Assembly (NCBI GenBank): GCA_933822405.4
Contig: CAKOGP040000213.1
Location: 1 to 64,000, forward strand
Length of the DNA stretch: 64,000 nucleotides
Source: Cylindrotheca closterium
Taxonomy: Eukaryota; Bacillariophyta; Bacillariophyceae; Bacillariales; Bacillariaceae
Direction of reading: 5' to 3'
Notes under the pieces: model-generated
Seen by the model: only the letters and a program-made list of their open reading frames with translations
Database searches by the model: none
Told to the model about the DNA's origin: nothing
Translations under genes and position numbers: made by a program
Shown here: positions 18,845 through 29,043 of the stretch, in pieces
Numbering within the stretch: the first letter of the stretch is position 1
Layout of the letters: each line of letters starts with the position of its first letter

Positions 18845-20241
18845 TTAGATATCGACAAAACCTTTATCCGACTCCGAGTCGTCAATTTCATTTGTACCTC
18901 CGATCTGGGACATGTTGGAGTTCTCCATCAAAAAAAGGTTCCCCTCGTCCGAACAAGCAACGAGCATTTTATTGCCACCATTCGGGGCATAGGTAACCAC
19001 TCTAACCTTGTCGCTATGATTCGGAAGGTTCAACGTCTGATATGGATCTATTCGAAAATCGAGGCAACCATCATCCTCAAAAGCACAGTCGTCGTCATCA
19101 TCAAAAGGGGCATTGTCCACTGCATCATTCAGATTCCAAATGGAAATTGTGCCGAGTAGTTCACCAACCGCAAGTTGTTCGTCGAGTGGATCGACACCAA
19201 AGCGCGAGAAATAGTTACGACGACGACCAGAGACTTGGAACCTCATGAACACGATGACGTCCTTCGCGGGAGGATGTCCCGCCACTTCTTGTTGCGGCTG
19301 GCTCTCATCTTCAATGGAAAAGTCTGGTTCCCAAAGCAAAAACTCATTGTCTATACACTTGGAGAGTATCCGCCCATCTTTGAACCAATGGACGCAGTCC
19401 ACAGGGGAAACATGCAGTTTATTACTGGCGAACTTTGGAAATTGATCATAGTAGGGCTGTCCTTTGGCAACGGATTCGTCTGGTATTGGCCGTCTAGAGA
19501 CATGCGACGCTCCGGTAAAACGTACATCGCATACTCCATTCCACAGCCGTACGTAACCATCGACGCCAGAGGAGGCAAACATTTTCCCTTCGAAATGCCA
19601 AGAAAGACTCAGAACTGCCTTGCGATGACCATAGGTCCCAGCAAATGCTGCGACACAGGCACGGACGTCCAAGTTCCACAATCGAATACCCTCGTCCCCT
19701 ACAAATCATTGAAACCGATGACAGGTTAGCGAAATAGGTATGAAAGAAACAGCGTTCAAAATATTTACTAACCCGCAGAACTCAATAAAAAGGAATCGTC
19801 ACTCGGTGGCACTTTCAAATCGTTAATCACCCCTCGATGACCTTCAAGAGTGTGAGCAAGACACCTTTTGTCTATATCCACCAGCTTGATGATGGCCGCT
19901 TTCCCACCCAGAATAAGAAATGGCGATCCATTAATAGATCTGCCTCCAAATGCAGAGGCCCGAAATTTCTCGTCTGGATCGACGTCAATGAAAGTGGACC
20001 ATGGTCGCAATGGGTCATGAGGATTGTCTCTTTCCACTGCCACTATCTGTGCCTTGACACCACCGCAACAGGCAAGGAGCTGAAGTTTCTTTCCAGTCTT
20101 TTTATCCTCGTAAATATGCTTGCTCCACGAAAGACAGTAGTTGGGGTATCGGTCTTCTTCCCGCTCTTTTTCAGCACCTGGCGCTTCCTTCAAATCCAAA
20201 AGATTCTGGTACACATACTTGGGTGGACCCCAACTCGTCAT
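18845..20241 (-). CDS. EED: EED/ESC/FIE-like WD40 protein, Polycomb repressive complex 2 subunit, 2 exons
   Basis: 440-residue WD40 beta-propeller. Exons 20241-19773 and 19698-18845 join through a 74-bp intron to restore a WD repeat: LLSSAG with DEGIRLWNLD. The order of diagnostic segments follows animal EED and plant FIE: GHRGVINDLKV, then IRLWNLDVRACVAAFAGTYG with GHRKAVLSLSWH, ASSGVDGYVRLWN, a long loop ending SPVDCVHWFKDGRILSKCID with NEFLLWEPDF, a segment with LAVGELLGTISIWNL, and VRVVTYAPNGGNKMLVACSDEGN. The VDCVRW-type and ILSK-type segments are specific to this family among WD40 proteins. EED binds trimethyl-lysine through an aromatic cage and stimulates the E(z) methyltransferase that makes H3K27me3; the cage residues were not individually checked. 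The acidic loop (DDDDDCAFEDDGC) near residue 370 looks lineage specific. Confidence 0.85.
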
Positions 20242-21732
20242 ATTCGGTGGGTACTACCGTTCATTCAATCAGTGGACATTGGCAACTAGTCTAAACAAGG
20301 GTAATTGTATGCGTCATTGAAATAGAAAATGGGGCTGCTCTTTCGGAAATCAAGGCTAGAGTACCTGGTACCGACCGGAAGTATGAGGAACCGTGTACTA
20401 ATAACTTCGTTACTGTCTGATTTTGTAGACTTTTAGATGTCGGGTATTACGCACATACGGCCAGACGCTTTTCCGAAACGGTAAGTTGAGGCTCAAGGCT
20501 GAGCCTTTCCATTCTTCACATCCAAGGCATACACTATCTATTGACTGGTTGGACTAGTGTGTCAATACCAGTACCAGGTACGTTGTCTATTACCATCCAT
20601 CTCCTGTGAAGGTAAAAGCTTATGCCAAGAGTCTTGTTTATCATCCCCCAACAGGAACACGGACACATCTTATGGCACGGCTGAAACACTGCTGGGACCC
20701 AAACACCATGAAGCCATCACCCAACAGCAGTGTAACGGCATCAAGGGGTCGGTACTCGTACTGGTACGATGACACCTCTGAAAACTGACCGCGGTGTTTT
20801 TGACGCTGACACCCACTGGCTGAACGTTGCCACACCTTCGATTTTCCCGTTGAGAACAGACCGGTGATGGGACACATGTCACACAAAGATCATCGCAACC
20901 AACAACAGTGTACCGGTACCGATACCGCGGTACTGGTACCACTACACACTACAGTACCCCTGGTACCTCTGAAAACTGACCACAGTATTGGGACTGACGC
21001 TGAAAGGTGAAAGGCCAATATGACCAGAATTGCGGGAACTATTGGTTCTAACTTACTCTTGTTCTATTGTAGGTAATATTCTACAGGTACAGTTTTTATA
21101 AAATAAAAAAAAGAAGCATTGGAGCTTTTACCTCACAGACTTGGTTCCCACGAACGATACGAATGCAAGGTGAACCTTTTATATAGAATAACGATCGTTC
21201 GACCCAGACAAGTTTCTGCGAATGTACGGTCTTTTCTGAGAAGTTGTTTCCCCCCACCAAAGAGAATCAATCAAGAATTTTTATATGAGTCAGATAGTAT
21301 TAGCGGTAGATATGAAAGCCCCCGGCGGCCCCCCGAAACAAGCCGGGAATGCGAAGTGCGGTAATTTGAAATTTTGAAGTGTACATACCGTACAGCAGAG
21401 TGCGCGGAAGGGTCACGTCAGTGTGTGTCGTTAATTATTTTGAATAAAACTGTGGTATGAATCCAAATGACGTTTATTCTTTGAGGTTCTGAATTGTACC
21501 GTGGGATACAAACGACGTCGTGCTGAGGCTCGTCTGGACAATAACAAAAGTGTTTTGGATTGCGATCGGTCTTGGTTCGTTTATTAGGTCTATTAAGTAC
21601 CGTTCTGAAGAGAAAAAAAGCTTCGAAAATGCAGCGCTTTTCCCTCACCGCTTCGAAAGAATGCACTGCGAGCTAGGCAAAACATCAAATCATGTCCTCA
21701 TAATAATCTAAATCTCATTACAACGACAAAAC
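20242..21732. other. Intergenic region rich in GGTACC-type palindromes
   Basis: About 1.5 kb without a supported gene. It contains two copies of CCTCTGAAAACTGACC (about 20777 and 20967), each followed by related GACGCTGA text, and a 26-bp imperfect palindrome at 20915-20940. Several GGTACC, CCAGTACC and GGTACTGG motifs fall within 20360-20960. Any small ORF here (for example 20641-20942 minus) is repeat-derived. Confidence 0.6.
20915..20940. repeat. 26-bp imperfect palindrome
   Basis: GGTACC flanks both ends and TACCGCGGTA forms the self-complementary centre; only the two dinucleotides between core and arms fail to pair. Confidence 0.85.
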
Positions 21733-22542
21733 ATGAACAGACCATCAATGTATTTACACCAAATAATGGAAATGAACAATGAGGCAGCTGCCTGCATCGT
21801 GCAAAAGGAATATGCTCAAGGAATAGAGAAACTGATATTCGGTGTGAGACAGCTACAAACACATTTGGTGGAGATGTCTGAGCTTTTAGATGGCAACAGC
21901 GCTGATATCCACTCTGACTCTCCTCTGGATTCATGGATGTATCCTGCGATGGAAGCTATCCACAGCGATTCAGATGCCTCATTCTTTGTATACAGAAGGC
22001 CACTGGTTGTCTCGCCACTGGATATTGGCAGAGCCCGAGTTCAGGCTGAAAATATGAAATTTTATCACCAGTATGTCACAGGAGGAAACGTCAATCTTGT
22101 GGTTGCAATGCTCTTCAACTATGGGCTCGCTTGCCATCTATCTCATATTGACTTTGAAGGGAGATTGAATGATGGATCCAGGCCCGATTATGACCTTCTG
22201 CAAAGGGCCAGTCAGATGTATGATCTTGCGATTACAAATCTCCGTCGCTTGGCGGTTCCAAAATCGACTGAACGCGGGAGCGTCGTCTCGGACAACATTC
22301 AATTCTTCCGAGCGGCAATGAACAATCTGGCCATTGCCGAGCAAACCCGATACGTCATGGCGGCGTCCCCCATTGTGGGCATTCCATCCAACAAGGGCTT
22401 TGAACGGCTACGGGAGCTTTTGCTTCGGCATCCACCTGCATCCGATGACGCTCCCGAAACTACCTTGTGGAATTGCTACTTGTCAAATATTTTGCGAGTG
22501 ACCAACTCGTTTCAACCCAATTACTGTGCAGCCGCATGTTGA
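21733..22542 (+). CDS. Helical-repeat (TPR-like) protein, diverged paralogue of the 44-47 kb pair
   Basis: Single-exon 269-residue soluble protein, mostly alpha-helical. It shows the plan also seen in the proteins at 44.1 and 46.2 kb: an N-terminal helical pair starting near NNEAAACIVQKEYAQGIEKL, a variable Ser/Asp linker, a segment with LVVAMLFNYGLACHLSH (compare IIASILIFNTALAHHLVAL), a helix ending in RASQMYDLAITNLRRL (compare HRAKQLYTLAY), and a C-terminal NNLAIAE segment (compare NNTALANLQIGD). The AL-x4-Y-x2-A spacing is TPR-like. Function is unknown; paired helices of this sort usually mediate protein binding. One intact frame; start chosen at the first ATG, with MEMNNEA at residue 12 as an alternative. 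Confidence 0.75.
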   Translation: MNRPSMYLHQIMEMNNEAAACIVQKEYAQGIEKLIFGVRQLQTHLVEMSELLDGNSADIHSDSPLDSWMYPAMEAIHSDSDASFFVYRRPLVVSPLDIGRARVQAENMKFYHQYVTGGNVNLVVAMLFNYGLACHLSHIDFEGRLNDGSRPDYDLLQRASQMYDLAITNLRRLAVPKSTERGSVVSDNIQFFRAAMNNLAIAEQTRYVMAASPIVGIPSNKGFERLRELLLRHPPASDDAPETTLWNCYLSNILRVTNSFQPNYCAAAC

Positions 22543-23011
22543 AAAGAAACATTTTCTCTAAAGTTTTGAAGCATATTATAAAATAATTTTTGATTGAACA
22601 TATTTTTAAACCAGCTATTTTATCAATCGTATCAATCCAAACATGGGCTAGTATGAATCCAGAGCTAGTTTAGTATGATGCGATAATACAGTATAGTACT
22701 ACCTTCCTGGTTCCTGGTACTCTAATATGGTGCTGGTACCTGGTACTAGCTAGTACAGTGTGGATTGTGGATTGGGAGAAGAATTCAGGTTTTGACACCA
22801 AAGGGGGGAATGATCAAGATTTCGCCCCAGTGAGGTGCCCAAACGTAGCGTCCCCAAACGGCTTTCGATTCAAAACCTTTGTCAAAAGCAAAGCTAATTT
22901 TTAATTTGCTCAACTGATGGTCTTTGGTCTGACTTGTCCTGTTTGTTGTTGTTGTTGTCACCATTCACAATAGATCAACTGAAATCTATCAGTTTGCTTT
23001 CCCCTATCGTC
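22543..23011. other. Intergenic region upstream of RecQ
   Basis: About 470 bp, no gene. It contains a run of GGTACC/GGTACT motifs (22710-22760). An in-frame upstream extension of the RecQ ORF begins at 22934 but is not favoured, because the zinc finger starts immediately after the ATG at 23012. Confidence 0.4.
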
Positions 23012-25784
23012 ATGTCTTGGTCATGCAGTCTTTGTACCTTTGAAAACGTCTCTGAAAAGTCAACTCACTGCCTAATGTGTGGCTCTAAGAATCTACGGCA
23101 TCGAGCTCCCAATGCAACCTCTGCAATCAGCAACGACGGCGAGGCAACAAGCAATTCCAGGGCAAGGAAAGAGGCAAGCAGTATAAAGAATAAATCGCCG
23201 CAGCAGCTGACAATGTTCGGAAGGCCAGCAGAGAAATCATCGCTGTCGTCGAAACCTAAGAAATCAACTCGAACTGAGACTAAAGCGAAGGCTTCTTCCA
23301 CATCGACAAGAATACAATCAAGCCAAGCAAGGGCACCTATTTCGAGGAAGCCACTTATTAAGGGAAGTGCTTCGACTGCGACAGAATCCAAGAGCAAAGT
23401 AACGAAAAGGCATCCGGGACAAGAAGAACAGCATTGTTTTTCATTCCATGTTCGAACCAAGCCTCCTTCATCGAAAGAATTATCAAATACGCTGAAGCGG
23501 GTCTTTCAATTGGATAAGTTGAGAACCTTGCAAGAAGAAGTCATTTCTACAGCATTGCAACCAAACACGGAAAGCTTCTCACCCTCCAATCCTACGTCTC
23601 AGTTGGTTGTTCTAGCGACTGGCGGTGGAAAGTCGCTATGTTATCAGCTACCTGCCTGCGTTCTCGGCGGAGTGACCATTGTCATTTCTCCCTTGATTGC
23701 GCTGATGAAGGATCAAGTATTGGGCTTGGAGAAGAAAAAGATCTCTGCGGCATGTCTTTGCAGTGCCAATACTGAAAAACAAAACAGTGCGATTCTCGAT
23801 CGACTCTTTCCCACGGTGCCAAAAAAGGATCCCAGCACGGCCCAAGCCACCAAATTCTTTGGCGTCAAAGACAAGGCTGCCCCAAAGTCCTTGACTTTAC
23901 TATATATCACTCCGGAATCGATACAGACCGATCGTATGCAGAGAGTCCTGCACAGATTGAATAATGAGAAGCGCCTGGCGATGTTTGCAGTCGACGAGGC
24001 CCATTGTCTTTCGAGGTGAGTAAACGATATTGCTGCTTTGTTGGTATGACAAATGATAATGCAATTCTCACTTTTGATTATTTGCAATTGGTTTCAAAAG
24101 TTGGGGCCATGACTTTCGACCCGCCTATCGCAAGCTATCGTGGTTGCGAACCCAATTTACAGACGTTCCATGCATGGCTTGCACTGCCACGGCAACTCCA
24201 AAGGTGATTCAAGATATTCAGTCTTGTCTTCAATTGTCAGTGATACATAAGGGTCGACTTGATCGTCATAATATCTACTACAAGATCAAGTACAAGAATA
24301 CCATCCGAAGCAGCAGTGCCAAGAGGTCCTCTGGTCATGTTCTTGGCTGTGGGTCCGAATTCCAAACTGCTAGTAAAATCAAGGATGGTAAAAGCGCAAG
24401 CACAAAGCCCAAAACACCTCTCGAAGACCTGCAAGCCACAGTATTCAATCTTTTCAAGGAACATTCGACTGGAGAACTTGGATGTTGTGGGATTGTGTAC
24501 GTGCACAAAAGGGACGACGCAAAAGGTCTGGCCCATGCACTCGGCCAAGCACTTGGAGATAAGGAAAAGGTTGGGGCCTATCACGCTGGTTTGCCCAAGA
24601 AGGAGCGCGCTCGGGTTCAAGAGGGATTTTCCAACAGGACTATTCCCATAGTCGTGGCAACCATTGCATTTGGTATGGGGATTGATGTTTCCAATGTTCG
24701 ATTTGTGATTCACTGGAACATGCCTAAATCATTGGAAGCGTTTACACAAGAATCTGGCCGTGCTGGCAGAGATGGACTGCCGTCACACTCTATTTTGTAT
24801 TACGATGCCGATGACTATTCCAAGTATGAGTACTTTATCAAACAGCAGTATCAACGAGACGGCGAAAAGACGAAGCAGAATATGGAGAGTACAAAGCGGC
24901 TATTTCTCGCCAAGTTAAAGGCATTGAAGGATATGAAAGATTACTGTGTCCTTGCGAAATGCCGACGCCACACTCTGGTTGCTCATTTTGGCGGCGATGT
25001 TGTCAAGTGCGGGAAGACATGTGATTACTGTTCCAACCCAGAGCGAGTGTCTCGTGACATTCAATCCAGTCTTGTAGCGGGATCTGACTCTGACAGCGAG
25101 TCATCCGTTGGATACGGTAAGGGCAAGTGGGATGGCCAATGGGGTCGGCCACACGGCGACATGGATGACGATGATGCCATTGCGAAGGATTGGGGAGATG
25201 ATTTTGTTGGTGACTTGTTGATGGTGACCAACTCCTCGTCCAAATTTGGTGGCGGCGGCGGTGGTCGTCGTCTGGGGGGCTTCACTACTGCTTCGTCTCT
25301 GCTGAAGAAAGGAAATGGAAAGTCGTCTATTCGATCTGTCCTGAACAAATACGAGGTAAGAGAATTTGTATTTTGGACCAAGATGATTACGAATGTGATG
25401 CGCCCACACTTGCACTTACTGATCTTTTAAACTCTTGCACTCCAGCGAATGGAAGACAACCAAAATACACAGTCGACTGATGCATTTGAGCGCCCCACGA
25501 AATCCACCACGGCCATCATTCCAGAACACTTCAAAACTGCCTTGGCAGTCCAACAGGAAGTAAAAATTGTCAAGACGGTGCCTGCAAAACCAGCCAAGAC
25601 CTCTGCCGACTTGCAAAAGGAGCTCGATCAGTTGAATGCGGAACGACAGGCAAGGTTACAAGCTCTGCTCGAAGCGCAACGAAAACGAAAACAAGATGCT
25701 AGTGGTCAAACGGCTAGTACGACGACGACTGCAGCTGCACCGCAACCATTGACGTTTGGGACTTCCAAACGTAGACGAATGTAG
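23012..25784 (+). CDS. RecQ-family DNA helicase with N-terminal RanBP2 zinc finger, 3 exons
   Basis: 865-residue 3'-5' superfamily 2 DNA helicase of the RecQ family, acting in replication and recombination repair. Exons 23012-24015, 24101-25355 and 25446-25784. Residues 1-30 form a RanBP2-type zinc finger (WSCSLCTFENVSEKSTHCLMC), then a Ser/Lys-rich linker to about 150. Walker A is ATGGGKS (about 202-208), followed by LPACVLGGVTIVISPLIALM; motif II is DEAH (328-331); the exon 1-2 join gives SWGHDFRPAYRKL. The second helicase lobe contains YHAGLPKKER, ATIAFGMGIDVSNVRFVIHW and motif VI QESGRAGRDG (near 550). The RecQ zinc-binding cysteines are seen in CRRHTLVAHFGGD and CGKTCDYC. The C-terminus is a Gly-rich stretch and a Lys/Gln coiled coil rather than an HRDC domain. 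Which human RECQ it matches cannot be settled; a RECQL5-like type is possible. Confidence 0.93.
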
Positions 25785-26562
25785 ACGGCAGCAACCTGAT
25801 GGATTGGTCCAAATCTTTGCAATGCCTCATATAGATTATTATCTCATTAAAAATTCAGATTCCTTTTGTTGTGCATATACTGAATACTGAATACTGAGGT
25901 TGGAGTATCGTTTTGAGCTTCACGTGTAGTATTGGCGCCAGCATCTTCAGTTGATTGGCATGTACGTGCCACATGTACTGTATGTATGTATCATCATCGA
26001 GCGAGATGAAAGCACGTCTTCTCTTTCCAAACACATACATGTACTGCAGCAAGGCGTGAAGTCATCGATTGTTGTCAACCCTGCCCATCCTTTCATTTCA
26101 TGTCACTATGTGGTAACGGTACAGTACTGAATCATCCTGCAACAATAATGTTCGATCGTACCAAATCTACCGTATAGTACCAGTGCTGTACTGTACTTTT
26201 TCAGCGGGTCTGAAGACACTGGCGGATTGGATGACGATGCACCAAGTTGCATGTGTGTTGCATGTGTGGTCTCAATTCAAGCCGTTTCCGGAGTTGGCAG
26301 AATTGATTTTTAAAAATGGCACGCAAATATTTATTAAGGATGCGAGCATGTCGAGTCGGATGACTACTATTTACTTAAAGCCAACGTAAATGGATTGGCG
26401 GTATTAGGGATTTTGAAAAATGTTATGGGCCTCTATTGGCCCGAAGTTTTGAAAATAGAAGCACTCTGACATTCGTCAAAAGGCAACTCCGGCTTGACTA
26501 CCATTATTGCGGTCAACGACGCATCATCATTTCTTGGAGGTCATTTTTACCTTTTGCACATC
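25785..26562. other. Intergenic region
   Basis: About 780 bp between RecQ and the secreted Cys-rich gene. It contains short repeats such as TACTGAATACTGAATACTGA (about 25879) and GTACTGTAC-type motifs (about 26190). No gene is supported. Confidence 0.4.
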
Positions 26563-28575
26563 ATGAAATCGTTTGGGCTTCTATTGCTTCTGTCTGCTTC
26601 CCAAGTGGCAGCAAAGCTTGGTGAATCGCATGCTCAGCAAGCGAATAATGCTGACCAACAAGAGCGACGAATGGCCTTGCAATTTCATGGATCGAACCCT
26701 TCGTTCAAGCTTGGTCGTTGTGAGGGAGATTGCGACCGAGATTCCGATTGGTGCGTCTTGTGTACTTTCTAATTTGTGTTCAAAATTCTTTCCTTTATTA
26801 AAAGATGCACTCATATTCCATCCTTTTTCTCTTTTTTTCCACAGTTTCAACTCGAATGGGGAGCAAGAAGGCATGGTTTGCTTCCAAAGATACAATCCAA
26901 ACGAACCCGTTCCAGGCTGTTCTGGAGGCGATTCTGATATCAGTTTGTCGGACTATTGCATCCGAACGAGTGACTTGAATCGAGGGACTCCCACGAACAA
27001 CAATAACAACAACAACAACAACAACATCGACACCAGCAACAACGACAATGCCAATGTAGGAAAATCGGCAACCACCACCACCACCACTGCGGCAGTCCCC
27101 ATCAAATGGAGTACCAACTTTCCTCTGGCCTTGTGCGAAGGTGCGTCAATCTTGTCAAATATTTTGCTTGTTCTTTCTTGATACATCATCAACATTACTG
27201 AACTATTCTTTTCAATTTCATTCTATTCGTCCATCAGGGGACTGCGATACTGATTTTGATTGTCAAGGAGGTCTGGTTTGCTTCCAACGAGGCGGAAAGC
27301 AGTCTGTTCCTGGATGCCTTGGAGCCGAACATGATTGGTCCATGACAGACTATTGCGTTCCCAAACCTGGATCCAATCCAACTACTCCACAAACGGGAGA
27401 CCTGAAAATTGAATGGAGCACGACATTTCCACTGAAGCGTTGCCAAGGAGACTGTAAGTTTGGTTGTTTGTTTCACGTCGAGTTTGTGGTACACACACAC
27501 ACTGATTCATTCATTCATTCAATCAATATTATTGATTATAGGTGATTCCGACATTGACTGTCAAGGGAACCTCAAATGCTTCCAACGAACTGGCGGCATG
27601 ACCGTACCAGGTTGCATCGGCGCCGAATTAGACTCGAGTGATGTCGATTATTGCTTTGATGATGCCAATCGACAGGGACCTCCAGGCCCTCCAGCGAATC
27701 CTCCAGCACCAACGAATCCTCCGGCTCCAGTCGACAACGGAAGAACGGCCTATTACGTTGGTGATGGAGACTTTAGCGGAAACCCTCTTTCCGTATGTCA
27801 GGGGTAAGTTCGTCCACTTTGTCATTGTTATTATTAGTAGTATTGGATGGTCCATGATGATGATGATGCTGCTGCGTAGTCTCTCTCACGCACATGTACA
27901 TTATATTCCTTGACTTTGTTCTTTTCTTGCAGAGATTGCGACACCAACGCGGATTGTCAAGATGGTTTGTTCTGTTGGCAACGGGACCAAGATGAGGCCA
28001 TGCCATATTGTACCGGAGCAGCAGGTGCTATCGACTACTGTCTTCCAAAGTCCGAGTCCCCTGGCAAAAAGATAAGATTGTACTGGGACAATTACTTTTG
28101 GCAGGAAACTTTCGAGGAAGCCTTCTGGTGTATGGAGTGCACGGCATGTGATACTCTGACGGTCGGAGATGGTTGGGAAGGAGGTTGCAAGGATCCTCCC
28201 ACTGGCAAGTGTGAGGAAGGACATTTGATTTGGATCCAAAAATGCAAAGAAGTCCGAGATCGGTTTGATATTGTCCAAAACTCTGGATCCGGTGATCAGA
28301 TCCGTGTGCATGGTACCAACTTGTGCTTCACCAACCGAGAAAATCGATGGTTGGAGCTGCGACCATGCGACAAGAACATATCGAATCAATTGTGGGCGCC
28401 CATGAACAACCGTGGCAAGTTTGAGATACGACCGTGGTACCAACGCAGTTTCTCCTCCAAAGATGCCCTTTGTGTTTCGCAACTGCATCATCCCAAGGCC
28501 ACCGAAGTACTTTCCATGAAAGAATGTTGGCTGAACATCCACTACGAAACCAACTACTGGACGGAGTGGTACTGA
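26563..28575 (+). CDS. Secreted protein with four GDCD Cys-rich repeats and a C-terminal beta-trefoil-like domain, 5 exons
   Basis: 534 residues; exons 26563-26750, 26845-27140, 27238-27453, 27542-27803 and 27933-28575 join in frame. A signal peptide (MKSFGLLLLLSASQVAA) is followed by four repeats with the plan C-x-GDCD-x-D-x-DC, then VCFQR or equivalent, VPGC and DYC. Each repeat is cut by an intron within the GDCD region, so each internal exon runs from the middle of one repeat to the start of the next: an exon-shuffling or exon-duplication arrangement. Linkers are Asn-, Thr- or Pro-rich (27000-27040 encodes a poly-Asn run). The last exon adds about 180 residues with a trefoil-like pattern: WIQKCKEVRDRFDIVQ, RVHGTNLCFTNRENRWLELRPC and SNQLW, resembling ricin-B lectins (QxW-like turn SNQLW). 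A carbohydrate-binding extracellular or frustule-associated role is inferred. Confidence 0.85.
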
Positions 28576-29043
28576 GAGAATAATAATATGCAAGAGGACT
28601 TGCAAATCAATCGTTTCAAAATGTCGCATCAATGGGGCGATGCGTCAAAAATACTACCTCGGTAATTGTTTTAAGGCATTGTGGATGCAACAGCCAAGTG
28701 GACAGAGTCCATCATTAGCATCCATGTGACTACTATAGTAGATACCAATAAAATTGGATCAGGATTATTTTTTGATTTTCATTTGAATTTTTCATTTTTT
28801 ATCATTTATTTCAAAAGTGTGTCTGTCTGTCATGCGGTACTCAATAGTGAGAATGCGAACCAACAATAACTAAAAATCATCGAAGGATCGACGACGAAGA
28901 AGAAAATGCCAGATGTCAAGAAACAACGCGTACATCACTCACTCACTCATCATCCAACCTTCAATCATCCATTGTATCGTCCTCAGAAGAAATTCCGCCC
29001 AACCTATCATTCCTCATTCCTCATACACAATATAACGAACAAA
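28576..29043. other. Intergenic region
   Basis: About 470 bp. The frame of the next gene extends upstream to 28906, but that extension carries no signal peptide and is read as 5' UTR. Nothing else was found. Confidence 0.4.

Noticed and set aside
27901..28632. 243-codon minus-strand ORF over the Cys-rich gene
   Set aside because: Antisense shadow; the plus strand has repeats, Cys pattern and matching splice sites.
28906..29043. N-terminal extension of the CS-SAP protein
   Set aside because: Would place the signal peptide internally; the later ATG gives a normal leader.
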